Origin: CAYVQZ01 sp964453435 | GTDB lineage: Bacteria > Abyssobacteria > SURF-5 | DNA: 64,000 nt | NCBI GenBank assembly: GCA_964453435.1 | Contig: CAYVQZ010000024.1 | Location: 4,319 to 68,318 of the forward strand | Reading direction: 5' to 3' | Part shown: positions 24,345 through 33,318 of the stretch, piece after piece | How the letters are laid out: every line of letters begins with the position of its first letter | Numbering within the stretch: the first letter of the stretch is position 1 | Notes under the pieces: generated by a model | Database searches by the model: none | Seen by the model: only the letters and a program-made list of their open reading frames with translations | Told to the model about the DNA's origin: nothing | Made by a program: the position numbers and the translations under genes

Positions 24345-26180
24345 TTGGCGATTGACCATCCGGGGTCGCACACCAAAAGCATCTCCTGCCTTCTTATCAT
24401 CGGCATTGTACTCATCTGTAACTCGAACGCGCTTCTCGGAGGGTTTGTATGGGACGATGCTTTCGTTATTGCGAAGGACGCGGATATCGCGAGCCGGAGC
24501 GGTTTAGCCGCTCTATTTCAGGAACGGTTCCTCAAAAGCTACTACCGCCCAATTGTATCCGTCTCGTTCGCGCTTGAGCGCGCTTTATGGGGATTCAAGC
24601 CGTTCGGTTTCCATCTGACGAACCTGCTGTTGCACGCTCTAAATTCCATTCTTGTGTTTCTGTTGTTCAAAGGTATTCCTGGCAGGCAGGAAGGAGCGTT
24701 GGCGGCAGCGCTGCTATTCGCAGCCCATCCGGCTCACAAGGGAGTAGCGTATATATCCGATCGAACAGGGATGCTGTGCGCTTTTTTCTTTCTTGGTTCG
24801 GTTCTGCTTTATTTTCGGTTCAGAACATCCGAGAAAGGAATGCGGGCATGGGTTCTTTATGCGGCATCGTTTCTCTCGTGCGCGCTTGCGCTCTTCTCGA
24901 AAGAAGAGGCGCTTATGGCGCCTGTGGTCATCGTGCTGGTCGATGTGCTCCTTTTTGACGGCGATTTCCGCCGCCGGCTGTTGCAGCGAAGTCTGCTCTA
25001 CCTGCCCTTTTTCGGCATGACGCTTTTCTACCTCTGGGTGCGCGGCGCCATGACAGCCGAACTTTCGTCGCTTTCGGAAACGTTCTTCATCAGGCCTGTT
25101 TCGCGGCTGGTGACAATTCCCCACGTTCTCCTGAAATATATAATGACGGTGCTTTATCCGATTAACCTTGATTTTAATCCTCGCGAGCCCTTGGCGTCGA
25201 GTGGCCACGCGATGATTCCGTATGTCATATCGTTCCTGGTGATTCTGTCTATAGCCGCACTTATCCCGTGGCTGTTTAAGCGGTCGAGGCCCACGGCGTT
25301 CGGGCTCTCCTGGTTTTTTATCGTCTTTGTTCCCATGACCAATATCGTGCCTATCCTTCCCGACGAAGCTGAAACAGCGCTTTTTACGCCAATACATTTT
25401 CTCTACCTGCCGTCAGTTGGTCTGTTTCTGTGCGCGGGGCAAGGTGTGGTCGCGCTAGCGGACAATTTGAGACGCAGGGGAAAGGCGCTCTCAAGCGTCA
25501 GCGGCTTGTCTCTATGCATCGTTCTCATTGTATGCACATTCTCGGTCCTGTCAATCAAGCGGAACATTATTTGGAGCAATGAAGTCCTGCTCTTCCGGTC
25601 AATAGTCGAGGACCATCCCGAGAACGTCGAGATGCGGCTTAATCTCGGGAATTCTTATATGAACGAGGGCGATTTGGACAGCGCGCTCGGCGAGTACCGC
25701 AGTGCGCTTCGCCTGAAACCCGAATCAGCCAACGTTCGCAATGCGCTGGGTCTGGCATATCTCCGGATGGGATTGACACAGCGGAGCATCGAGGAATTCA
25801 CCCTTGGCGTTGAATACGGGCCCGACAGGGGAGATATTTATTCCAACCTCGCGGTCGCACACGCGCAGGCGGGCAATTACGCTGCCGCCACCGAGTCGGC
25901 CAAGACAGCTGTCTCGCTCCGGCCCGGCGATCCTTTGTTTCGAACGACTCTGGGGCTTGTCTATTTGTATTCGGGACAACTCGACAGAGCTGAGAACACA
26001 TTGCGTGAGGTCCTGGCAATAGAGCCGAACTATGCTGACGCTCATAATGCCCTGGGGACGGTGCACGCCCTCAGAAAGGAATACGATAAGGCTCGAATGC
26101 ATTGGGAAGAGGCCGTTCGCATTCAACCCGACTTCCGCGAGGCGCGCGAAAATTTGGAGAGCCTGAAATACATGAAGTAA
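24345..26180 (+). CDS. TMTC-like multi-pass membrane protein with C-terminal TPR
   Basis: The 611-residue protein has an N-terminal polytopic half with about nine or ten hydrophobic segments to residue 410, then at least five TPR units to the end (NLGNSYMNEGDLDSALGEY and similar). Near residue 36 lies FVWDDAF, placed like the acidic loop motif of GT-C glycosyltransferases. The layout matches TMTC/DUF1736 proteins, which in animals O-mannosylate cadherins. A protein glycosylation role in the envelope is inferred. The start is TTG at 24345 with AAGGA upstream. It probably forms a pair with the LVIVD gene. Confidence 0.82.
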   Translation: MAIDHPGSHTKSISCLLIIGIVLICNSNALLGGFVWDDAFVIAKDADIASRSGLAALFQERFLKSYYRPIVSVSFALERALWGFKPFGFHLTNLLLHALNSILVFLLFKGIPGRQEGALAAALLFAAHPAHKGVAYISDRTGMLCAFFFLGSVLLYFRFRTSEKGMRAWVLYAASFLSCALALFSKEEALMAPVVIVLVDVLLFDGDFRRRLLQRSLLYLPFFGMTLFYLWVRGAMTAELSSLSETFFIRPVSRLVTIPHVLLKYIMTVLYPINLDFNPREPLASSGHAMIPYVISFLVILSIAALIPWLFKRSRPTAFGLSWFFIVFVPMTNIVPILPDEAETALFTPIHFLYLPSVGLFLCAGQGVVALADNLRRRGKALSSVSGLSLCIVLIVCTFSVLSIKRNIIWSNEVLLFRSIVEDHPENVEMRLNLGNSYMNEGDLDSALGEYRSALRLKPESANVRNALGLAYLRMGLTQRSIEEFTLGVEYGPDRGDIYSNLAVAHAQAGNYAAATESAKTAVSLRPGDPLFRTTLGLVYLYSGQLDRAENTLREVLAIEPNYADAHNALGTVHALRKEYDKARMHWEEAVRIQPDFREARENLESLKYMK

Positions 26181-26285
26181 GGATAGGGATTGTTTGGATG
26201 GAACGGCGCGAAATCAGTCCAAAAGCAAGGCGCTCCCTTGAACCCTTCGGTCGGAGGCTTTTTGTCTTCCGGAGAATCCTCCGGC

Positions 26286-27230
26286 TCAATCTTCGCCGCT
26301 GAGGAAACGCCTGGGTGCTACAACGGTCATGGAATGAATGGCTTCGTCGCTCACCCCCGCCTCTCGCAGTGCCGGAATTGCGGTCCGTGAAAGAAAGAGA
26401 TATGTGGTGGGTTCTTCGGTCGTGGGCTCCTCGCCCACAAACACAGGCGCCGGCGCGTAATCGTGGCCCAGCATGAGTTTTTCGGCGTAACCGCGGTCAG
26501 TGAGCGCCTGCACGGTTGCGTTGCGCGTTCTCCAATCGGGCCGCTCATGGCGGCCCGGATACCGGTCCATTGACAGGTACACGCCTTTTTCGAGGAGGCC
26601 TGTCAGGTAATCGAGGTCGGTTGTGTCGGCGCTGTGGCCGATGCATATCCTGCTGGGATCGACTCCCTCTTCTTTGAGTATCTGGACCTGGCGAGCGCCG
26701 ACCCGCTCAGGGGCCGCCTGATGCGTGCTGATTGGTGTGCCGGTCGTCTTGCATGCAAGCGCGGCGCCGCGAATGATGGCCTCGCTCTCCAGCGTTACTC
26801 CCTCGATGTCATTCGAGACCTTGATTAAACCGGCTTTGATACCGGTTCCCGCTATTCCCCGCTCGATTTCATGGATGAATATGCTGGCGAAAAATTCGGG
26901 GTCGCGCTCCCGGAATATCAGCGGCAAATTCAGCCAGAAACCCGTCGTTGCGATTATCTGCACTCCGCTGGCGCGCGAGACATCGGCAAACAAGCGGATG
27001 TCCCGGCCCAGGTCAACTGTTGTTAAGTCAATTATCGTATCGACACCGCCCGCCTTTGCCTCTTTCAATTCCCGAACGATGCGCGCTCGCGTTTTTTCGT
27101 AATCGAAGAGGAACGGAAAGTTCTCCTTGAGCCCGCCTGCGCTTATCATGATGTGCTCATGCGCGAGGGTGAATCCGAGTTTGTCCGCGCTTATCGGCCC
27201 GGTAACGGTGGTAACCGGTTTGGGTGGCAT
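26286..27230 (-). CDS. phosphotriesterase-family metallohydrolase
   Basis: The 314-residue protein is an amidohydrolase of the PTE/PLL group. Visible metal ligands are the His pair in AHEHIM near residue 24, the carbamylated Lys candidate in AGLIKVSND near 140, His in RICIGHSADTTD near 200 and Asp in LMLGHDYAP near 255. Members hydrolyse lactones or phosphate esters; sugar-lactone hydrolysis would fit the aldolase and kinase genes upstream. The ATG at 27230 has AAAGGAA 8 bases ahead. It is the last gene of the minus-strand set. Confidence 0.88.
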   Translation of the reverse strand: MPPKPVTTVTGPISADKLGFTLAHEHIMISAGGLKENFPFLFDYEKTRARIVRELKEAKAGGVDTIIDLTTVDLGRDIRLFADVSRASGVQIIATTGFWLNLPLIFRERDPEFFASIFIHEIERGIAGTGIKAGLIKVSNDIEGVTLESEAIIRGAALACKTTGTPISTHQAAPERVGARQVQILKEEGVDPSRICIGHSADTTDLDYLTGLLEKGVYLSMDRYPGRHERPDWRTRNATVQALTDRGYAEKLMLGHDYAPAPVFVGEEPTTEEPTTYLFLSRTAIPALREAGVSDEAIHSMTVVAPRRFLSGED

Positions 27231-27255
27231 AATCAGTTCCTTTCGCAACAGGCGC

Positions 27256-28512
27256 TCAGCTCTCCAGCGCGCTGGTTGATTCTCGTTGTGCCGCCCGGAA
27301 AACGTTCCAGGTCATCAACGCGCTCTCCTCATCGGCTCGCCGTCCATAAATTTGCGCCCGCAGTTCGTGAACATTGCGGTCGTCGGGCGCGGCTTTGACC
27401 GCCCATTCAATAACGTGGCACGCGAGACGCAGGTTTCCCTCCTTGGTCAGAGCGCGTGCCCGATCGAGAAGGGCGGGTATTCCTCCTGAAAGCCGGGCGA
27501 TTTCCGCAGCCTGTTCCGATTCCGGCGCCGGCTTGAGCTGCGCCGGGTTGCCGTCGTACCAGCCGCCGTACAACCGCCATATGTTGCGAACAATGTATTG
27601 CGGCTCGTCGTATACGGGCTGCAAAAACGGACGGTCCGCAAGGTTGCCGGGAACCGTGACGGAGTGAATAACCTCATCCAGCGTCGCCCCTCTATTCATG
27701 AGTTGCACGCTCTGGCGGTGGAGGGACTCGAGCAACTCTGCGGTTTCGGTCAACATCCGATTCACTCGGTCTTGGCTGAAAACAGCTACCCCATGGCCCG
27801 GACACAAAACCTCCGCGCCGAGGCCGGCCATTTTGCGCAGGGAGGCCGCCCATTCGGCCGCATACCGCTGCACCTTCTGCGGATTGCCGGCGTTGGGTAC
27901 GGCCCAGATAATGAGGTCGCCGGTGCAAAGCACCTTTCGTTCCGGAACCCATACCCACGTGTGGTCGTCCGTCTCTCCGCGGGCGTGGTTCAGTTCGAAC
28001 GTCAACCCGCCGACCGACAGAACCATCCTGTCCCTGTACGTAATGTCGGGATATGTGTAGTGAGTCGGCCATTCGACAGGTTGTGCAAACTGCCGCTGGT
28101 TAATAACCGAGTTGTACCCGGCCGTCAAAATATAGCGGTCGAAACGGCGAGGAACCGCCTCATGCGCGACAACCCGGGGCGGCGGCCAGCCCTGTTTTTT
28201 CGCTTCTTCGGCGTAAAGCGGAATACTGAAGACGTGGTCCACGTGTCCGTGGGTGAATATGGCGGTGTCGAGGCGGGCTTTCGACCATTCTCGGATAGCT
28301 GCAAACACTATTTGTTCGTTCAGAAATGTGCCGGTGTCGACAAGGACAAGGCCGGTGTCGGTTTCAAACGCGGTTACATTGGAGAATGCGTTATAAAAGA
28401 CCGTTCCTTCGGCGACTCGCTCGATTTCGTTCAGTCCCGAAAAAGGATGAGCCTCACGGGTGGTTGTTTCACCGTTCCACAGTTTTTCCGACAATTCACG
28501 TACTGAACCCAT
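27256..28512 (-). CDS. MBL-fold alkylsulfatase-like hydrolase
   Basis: The 418-residue protein has the motif FTHGHVDH near residue 90, LCTGDLIIW near 205 and a CPGHG block near 245. It then has a helical domain near residues 290-350 that resembles the alkylsulfatase dimerisation domain of SdsA1, and a TPR-like tail. SdsA1-type enzymes hydrolyse primary alkyl sulfates. It lacks the C-terminal SCP2-like lipid-binding domain as far as I can see, so another ester may be the substrate. The ATG at 28512 follows AAGGAG. The PTE-like gene starts 25 bases after its stop. Confidence 0.8.
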   Translation of the reverse strand: MGSVRELSEKLWNGETTTREAHPFSGLNEIERVAEGTVFYNAFSNVTAFETDTGLVLVDTGTFLNEQIVFAAIREWSKARLDTAIFTHGHVDHVFSIPLYAEEAKKQGWPPPRVVAHEAVPRRFDRYILTAGYNSVINQRQFAQPVEWPTHYTYPDITYRDRMVLSVGGLTFELNHARGETDDHTWVWVPERKVLCTGDLIIWAVPNAGNPQKVQRYAAEWAASLRKMAGLGAEVLCPGHGVAVFSQDRVNRMLTETAELLESLHRQSVQLMNRGATLDEVIHSVTVPGNLADRPFLQPVYDEPQYIVRNIWRLYGGWYDGNPAQLKPAPESEQAAEIARLSGGIPALLDRARALTKEGNLRLACHVIEWAVKAAPDDRNVHELRAQIYGRRADEESALMTWNVFRAAQRESTSALES

Positions 28513-28700
28513 ATTGGTCTCCTTCATGTGATTGCAATGTGCGTTTTGACGTTCACGCACGGAGTATATGTGTTGAAACAGCGTTGTGTCAATCGGAAAG
28601 GGACGGGCGGGAGAACGAGAATGGGTGAGGTCAAAATGCGCGCGAATGACTCAAACGAATGACGAGACGCCTGCGCGGAAGCCATTCGAGCAAAAATCGG

Positions 28701-29555
28701 TCAAGTTTTCAGCGCGTCATCTTTCTTATTTTTCGAGCCGAACACTTCTATATAGTGTTCCACCAATTCCTGCATGACCTGTCCGGTGGCATACTGAAGT
28801 TGAAAAAAATGCTTGAGGTCAAGGTCGGTCAGCTGGTTCCGAACGGCGACGAGGGCGGCATCGGCCAGGTGGGTGTAAATGTTTATCTTGCTGATTCCAA
28901 AGCTGATCGCTTTCTTGAAATCGTCGTCACTGACGCCGGAGCCGCCGTGGAGCACAAGGGGCAGCGAGACCGCCGACCGGATTGCGTCCAGAATGTCGAA
29001 CGCCAGTTTGGGCGCACCCTTGTAGTGCCCGTGAGCGGTCCCGACCGCGATGGCGACCGCATCCACCCCGGACAGAGCGACGTATTTGGCGGCTTCCACG
29101 GGATTGGTGAAATTCGAGGAGACACTGTCAAAGTCATCATAATCCTCTCCCATCCCGACGTGCCCGATTTCTCCTTCGACACCGACTCCCGCCGCATGCG
29201 CGGCTTCCACGACCCGTTTCGACTCGCGCACGTTCTCATCGAAGGGGAGCGATGATGTGTCTAGCATCACGTCGGTGTAGCCCGCGCGAATGCATTGGAC
29301 GCACTGCTCGAATGATTGTCCGTGGTCGAGCGTGACCGCTATGGGCACGGCCAAGTCATCCGCAAGCTCTCGAACCATGGCGGTTATTGCTCGCGGAGGG
29401 AGGAAAAGCGGACCCAGAATGACAGGCGAGTTCTTGTTGTCCGCCGCTCGGAGTATTGCCTGGAGCCCGTCAAAATTGTGAAAGTTGAACTGACCGACCG
29501 CGTAGCCGTTTTCCCGGGCAGCCTTCAGCATCGGTATCATCGAACACAATGGCAT
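28701..29555 (-). CDS. class II fructose-bisphosphate/tagatose-type aldolase
   Basis: The 284-residue protein matches zinc-dependent class II aldolases of the FbaA/GatY/KbaY group. Visible motifs are GQFNFHN near residue 21, the zinc His in TLDHGQS near 78, GVGVEGEIGHVG near 125, GTAHGHYKG near 170 and LHGGSGV near 200. Such enzymes cleave ketose 1,6-bisphosphates, or fuculose-1-phosphate-like ketoses in distant relatives, to triose units. The PfkB kinase gene 48 bases upstream would supply a phosphorylated ketose. The exact sugar cannot be told. Confidence 0.9.
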   Translation of the reverse strand: MPLCSMIPMLKAARENGYAVGQFNFHNFDGLQAILRAADNKNSPVILGPLFLPPRAITAMVRELADDLAVPIAVTLDHGQSFEQCVQCIRAGYTDVMLDTSSLPFDENVRESKRVVEAAHAAGVGVEGEIGHVGMGEDYDDFDSVSSNFTNPVEAAKYVALSGVDAVAIAVGTAHGHYKGAPKLAFDILDAIRSAVSLPLVLHGGSGVSDDDFKKAISFGISKINIYTHLADAALVAVRNQLTDLDLKHFFQLQYATGQVMQELVEHYIEVFGSKNKKDDALKT

Positions 29556-29603
29556 TTTCTATTCCTGTTGTCTTAAAACCTGATAAGTGATTGCCTGCTG
29601 TTT

Positions 29604-30524
29604 CTATGTCGTTGAAGTATCGCCGGCATGCTGTTTCAGAAATTCCTCGACTTGGCGCCGCGTCGGAATGCCGGACCATCCCTCCTGGCTGGTGCACATG
29701 AGCGCGGCGGCAGCGTTCGCGAAGCGCAACGTTCGCTCGATCGGCCATTGTTGGAGGTGGCCAAAGAGATAGGCGCCGTGATACACGTCGCCTGCGCCGG
29801 TCGTGTCCGCCACGCGCACCTTAAATCCAGGCGAGTCGACCGTCTGTAAAGCCGTAAACGCGGCGCTTCCCTGCTCTCCGGAAGTTATAACAACAAGGTC
29901 GAGACCATATTCTTTCAGCAGTTTCTTTCCCGTCTTGTGAATGTCGCTTTCGCTGGCGAGCTGGCCCGCAACTTCGTTTCCCAGGATGAAGATGTTGCCC
30001 ATTGCGAGGAGTTCTTCGAGGCCGGGAAACAGGGCGTTCGCGTCAATCGAAATCGGGACGTTGGCCTCCCGGGCCACCTTGCAGGCGGCAAGCACCGCAG
30101 GATTGTAGATATCAACGTGGAGAAGAGAGGAGGACCGGACGGACTCTTCATCGACGCACTCGGCGGGAGCGGTGAACGCGCAGCCCGGGTAAAATGCAAT
30201 CGACCGTCTTCCCGTCATGCTGTCAACAAGCACTATCGAGAATGAGGTGGATTGTTCTTCGACGAGAACGAGCGAGCTGGTATCGATACCGAACGATTGC
30301 ATTCCGTCCGCTATGAGCCTTCCGTATTCGTCGTTCCCCAGCATGGTCATGTACTTCGTTCGCATACCGAGCCGCTGAAGCGTCGCCAATGCGGTCGAAA
30401 CTGTTCCTCCCAACTGCTTGCGGTGCTCGAGAACCATGACATTTTCATCAATCCTCGGTATGCTCGTCACCGTAACGTTGATGTCCACCGCCGATATGCC
30501 CACTCCCACAACATCGAATTTCAC
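29604..30524 (-). CDS. PfkB-family carbohydrate kinase
   Basis: The 306-residue protein shows both PfkB signatures: GGTVSTALATLQRLG near residue 38 and the catalytic DTTGAGDVYHGAYLFG near residue 245, with Asp as base. It would phosphorylate a sugar or nucleoside using ATP. Upstream lies a perfect palindrome (30551-30567) that is a likely operator. It is the first gene of a run that continues with aldolase, alkylsulfatase-like and PTE-like genes. Confidence 0.9.
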   Translation of the reverse strand: MKFDVVGVGISAVDINVTVTSIPRIDENVMVLEHRKQLGGTVSTALATLQRLGMRTKYMTMLGNDEYGRLIADGMQSFGIDTSSLVLVEEQSTSFSIVLVDSMTGRRSIAFYPGCAFTAPAECVDEESVRSSSLLHVDIYNPAVLAACKVAREANVPISIDANALFPGLEELLAMGNIFILGNEVAGQLASESDIHKTGKKLLKEYGLDLVVITSGEQGSAAFTALQTVDSPGFKVRVADTTGAGDVYHGAYLFGHLQQWPIERTLRFANAAAALMCTSQEGWSGIPTRRQVEEFLKQHAGDTSTT

Positions 30525-30550
30525 GTCACTTGCTCCGTTGGTTCGAGTTT

Positions 30551-30567
30551 TCCGAAACAGTTTCGGA
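30551..30567. promoter_or_regulatory. 17-base palindromic operator candidate
   Basis: TCCGAAAC, a central A, and GTTTCGGA form a perfect palindrome 27 bases upstream of the PfkB start codon. GAAAC/GTTTC half-sites are common for LacI-family and similar sugar regulators. It probably controls the kinase-aldolase run. No regulator gene of that family is in the window. Confidence 0.55.
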
Positions 30568-30568
30568 A

Positions 30569-31072
30569 CTACTGTGCAAGACGGAAATGTTTGATTTGAA
30601 AATCCGGATTATTCTTGTAAACAGCGAACCTTGGTAGTGGCAGCATCCCTATGCCAAGGCTGGCACGAACGAAATATATACCCAATCGGGCAAAGAATGC
30701 AACCCTGTTGAAGAAACCATCCATCTGATTCGCCATCAGCGGCAGCGAATTGAAGAACTTCGGTGGACACCCCTCGGCCCTCGTCGCTTTGTCGAGATGA
30801 GGGTTCTCCTTGATCGCGCAGTTTCCGAAAAGAATCGTCTTCGGAGAGTTCCGCTCTTCCTTGAGGCTTTTGCCGGCTATGATTCTGAGTCCGCCGAAAT
30901 CCTTGTTTCGGCTCAGCGAGGCCAGGAGGAGCGATGGGCCGGTCAGGTTGCCGTAGCAACCGGAACACATGGTGTACGTGTGGACTTTGATCTCGAAACC
31001 TCTGTGCCCCGAAGCCCTCATGTCTTCGCCCGGGCCGGTAGCCCAGGGGAGCGGCGCAATGAAATCGTCCAT
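30569..31072 (-). pseudogene. N-terminally truncated Cys-containing protein, possibly DUF362-like
   Basis: The 167-residue frame begins at an ATG with no ribosome site and looks like the C-terminal part of a longer protein. It has a CSGCYGN pair near residue 36, FGNCAIKEN near 103 and EGCPPKF near 118. The GNC ... GCPP pattern recalls C-terminal parts of DUF362-type proteins of anaerobes. The last 25 residues look unlike the rest. The frame starts just past the TetR stop on the same strand, so the 5' part may have been lost. The family assignment is weak. Confidence 0.4.
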
Positions 31073-31081
31073 GCGTCTTAT

Positions 31082-31729
31082 TTATTGATGTTTCCCCTTT
31101 TCCTTGTTTGAGGCCACATTGTCGAGGAAAAAATTGGTCGCTTTGTTCACGATGGCGGTGAGGGGCGGTTCGAGAATCGCAGTGTCATTCAGTAACATAA
31201 GCCCGATGATTTGCGCGAAGAAGATGTCTCCCATGCTCAAGGGGTCACCCGGCTCAAACTCGCCGCTTCGGGCGCCAATCTCATAAATCTCGTGAAATAT
31301 CGAATCGAGTTCGTTCGTCTTCGCCCGAAGAATCTCCGCCAGCTTCCTGTCGAGGTGGGGAAAGACTTCAAAACGCGTTATGAAATACAGGCGGAAGAAA
31401 TTCTCTTTCTTCCGGACAAAGGATAGCAGCGCATCCTTCAATCGTTGGATTCTCTTTTTCGCTGTCCGCGCTTTGCCGACCGACTCGCGGGCGTCTGCGA
31501 TGAGGGAATCCATTGCCCGCTCGAGAATCGCGACGTAGATTGCCTCTTTGTTCGGAAAATAGTGGTAGAGCGTGGCGCGACCGAACTCGGCGGCGTCACC
31601 GATGTCGCTCATGGTGGTCGCCGTGAATCCCTTTTCGAGGAAAAGCTTTTCAGCGCTTTCCAGAATAAGCTCGATTCGCCTCTGGCGTTCTCGACCCCGC
31701 CTGCTTGTATGTTCGATCTCGGTCTTCAT
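31082..31729 (-). CDS. TetR-family regulator
   Basis: The 215-residue protein has a classic TetR DNA-binding start: RRIELILESAEKLFLEKGF, TATTMSDIGDAAEFGRATLYHYFPNKEAIY. The C-terminal ligand domain resembles AcrR/FadR-like members that sense fatty acyl-CoA or drugs. A palindrome lies at its own transcription start (31768-31778), so it is probably self-repressing. It is divergent from a VOC and SDR gene pair, the most likely target operon. Confidence 0.9.
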   Translation of the reverse strand: MKTEIEHTSRRGRERQRRIELILESAEKLFLEKGFTATTMSDIGDAAEFGRATLYHYFPNKEAIYVAILERAMDSLIADARESVGKARTAKKRIQRLKDALLSFVRKKENFFRLYFITRFEVFPHLDRKLAEILRAKTNELDSIFHEIYEIGARSGEFEPGDPLSMGDIFFAQIIGLMLLNDTAILEPPLTAIVNKATNFFLDNVASNKEKGKHQ

Positions 31730-31767
31730 CGTAACGGAGATATATTTCGACGTCGATTCGATTTATC

Positions 31768-31809
31768 GACAGTCTGTCTAATAATACCACCATTCCCGTT
31801 TCGTGTCAA
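31768..31809 (-). promoter_or_regulatory. TetR gene promoter with overlapping palindrome
   Basis: On the minus strand TTGACA (31809-31804), a 17-base spacer and TATTAT (31786-31781) form a near-consensus promoter. Directly downstream, GACAG-T-CTGTC (31768-31778) is a perfect palindrome at about the +1 to +10 position. Similar AGACAG/CTGTCT sites are used by several TetR repressors. Confidence 0.7.
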
Positions 31810-31878
31810 CTGATGTCGTTAGTAATGCCATTACAGGGACTTACGATGCATCGCGTCGTCTGCGAATGTTGCGGTTGC

Positions 31879-31907
31879 TTGACAATTCGTTCGTCCGCCC
31901 GTATTAT
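31879..31907 (+). promoter_or_regulatory. promoter of the VOC-SDR operon
   Basis: TTGACA (31879-31884) and TATTAT (31902-31907) are separated by 17 bases. The VOC start codon is 60 bases downstream. The promoter is divergent from the TetR promoter, with 70 bases between the two -35 elements. Confidence 0.75.
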
Positions 31908-31966
31908 CGGGATACTTGAACGAGAGAGAATGGTTTGGTTTGGTGAACTGTGTTGGGAGAAATTTT

Positions 31967-32395
31967 ATGCTTAAGGAAATGCATCATACCGGTTTGAGTG
32001 TCAGCGATATTGAAAGGTCGCTCGGCTTGTACCGCGACATTCTCGGAATGGAAGTTGAGTGGGATGCCACTATCGACGGCATCGACGAGTTTGGAACGGT
32101 AATCAGCCTGCCCGGCGTCAAGGAACGGATTGCCATGCTGAGGCTGAACAACTGCCGCGTTGAGCTGTTCCAGTTCTTCGAGCCGAAAGGGGAAAAATTG
32201 GAGCGTCGGCAGTGTGACTTGGGCTATATGCACGTGGCGTTTGTGGTCGATGAGCTTGATAATATCTGTCGAAAGCTGAAGGAGCAAGGAATCGAGTTCT
32301 ATTCCGAGCCGCAGAGCCTCGGGCCGTATGACGTGGTGTTTTTCAAGGGATTCGATGGCGAGACCATCGAACTGATGATGCCGACAGTTAAGTAA
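31967..32395 (+). CDS. VOC-family (glyoxalase/methylmalonyl-CoA epimerase-like) protein
   Basis: The 142-residue protein has two beta-alpha-beta-beta-beta units. It begins LKEMHHTGLSVSDIERSLGLYRDILGM, and the second unit has a YMHVAFVVDELD block near residue 86. Metal ligand candidates are His6, Glu65 (CRVELFQF), His88 and the late Glu in GETIELM. VOC members act on glyoxal adducts, CoA thioesters or aromatic diols. The ATG at 31967 has GGGAG upstream and was chosen over an earlier ATG that sits close to the -10 element. The SDR gene follows after 69 bases. Confidence 0.85.
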   Translation: MLKEMHHTGLSVSDIERSLGLYRDILGMEVEWDATIDGIDEFGTVISLPGVKERIAMLRLNNCRVELFQFFEPKGEKLERRQCDLGYMHVAFVVDELDNICRKLKEQGIEFYSEPQSLGPYDVVFFKGFDGETIELMMPTVK

Positions 32396-32464
32396 TGTGC
32401 TCGGAGATTCTATTCAGGGGCCGGCCGAATGGTCGGCCCGTAAATCACAGGAGGAGAGCGAAAA

Positions 32465-33193
32465 ATGAAACTGGACGGTAAAGTTGCGATTATAACCGGA
32501 GGCGGAAGGGGGATCGGACGCGAAACGGCACTGCTATTTGCACGGGAGGGAGCGCGGGTGACGGTCACCGCCCGAACATTCGAACAAGTCGCCAGGGTGG
32601 CCGATGAGATCCTGATGAACGGTGGCGAAGCCGTTGCCATTCCCGCCGATGTTTCAAACGAAGAGGCGGTCCGGGAGATGGTCGAAAAAACTATCGATAA
32701 ATTCGAGAAGGTCGATATTCTTGTGAATAATGCGGGAATCGCAAACGTCGGCCCCTTCGTGGCTTTTGACAGCAAGGATTGGCGCGAGGTGATTGAAGTT
32801 AATTTAATGGGCGCGTTCTACTGTGCGAAGGCGGTTGTTCCCACCATGCTCGAGAACGGGTGGGGCCGCATAATAAATGTGGCGTCCCGCAGCGGCAAGA
32901 TCGGGTTTCCGTATGAGACAGCGTATTGCGCGTCCAAGCACGGCATGGTTGGATTAACAAAGGCGCTTGCGGAAGAGCTCGCATCGTTCAATATAACCGT
33001 GAACGCGATTTGTCCGGGCGCGACCGATACCGATATGGTTCCTGAAGTCGTCAAGGAGCGCCTGATAGGCGAGATAATCAAGCCATCGCAGGTCGCGGAC
33101 CTCGCTCTATATCTGGCGGGCGAGAATGCGGCCGCTATCAACGGCGAGGCCATCAACATCTTCGGCAACAACCGAATGGACGTGAGTATGTAG
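32465..33193 (+). CDS. short-chain dehydrogenase (FabG-like)
   Basis: The 242-residue protein has the cofactor motif ITGGGRGIGRETA near residue 10, NNAG near 86, Ser in NVASRSGK near 137 and the YCASKHG catalytic Tyr-Lys near 153. An Arg after the second strand (TARTFEQ) favours NADP. It may reduce a 3-oxoacyl or other carbonyl group. With the VOC gene it forms the probable TetR-regulated operon. GGAGGAG precedes the ATG. Two strong hairpins follow its stop. Confidence 0.88.
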   Translation: MKLDGKVAIITGGGRGIGRETALLFAREGARVTVTARTFEQVARVADEILMNGGEAVAIPADVSNEEAVREMVEKTIDKFEKVDILVNNAGIANVGPFVAFDSKDWREVIEVNLMGAFYCAKAVVPTMLENGWGRIINVASRSGKIGFPYETAYCASKHGMVGLTKALAEELASFNITVNAICPGATDTDMVPEVVKERLIGEIIKPSQVADLALYLAGENAAAINGEAINIFGNNRMDVSM

Positions 33194-33237
33194 TTTCATT
33201 CGATTGGTTTGATGAAGTTGCGGGCGATAAATTGCGA

Positions 33238-33296
33238 GCCCTGGCCAGTTTCCATAACTGGGCAGGGCATTCGAAGCCCCGGTATTCCCGGGCTTC
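33238..33296 (+). repeat. tandem strong hairpins between SDR and 669-residue gene
   Basis: The first hairpin pairs GCCCTG (33238-33243) with CAGGGC (33263-33268) and, after one mismatch, CCAGTT with AACTGG around a 5-base loop. The second pairs GAAGCCCCGG (33273-33282) with CCGGGCTTC (33288-33296), with one bulge. No T-run follows, so they are not classic terminators. The next start codon is 23 bases past the second stem and has no clear ribosome site. Confidence 0.65.
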
Positions 33297-33318
33297 ATGA
33301 AGTCAATGGTTAAATGGT

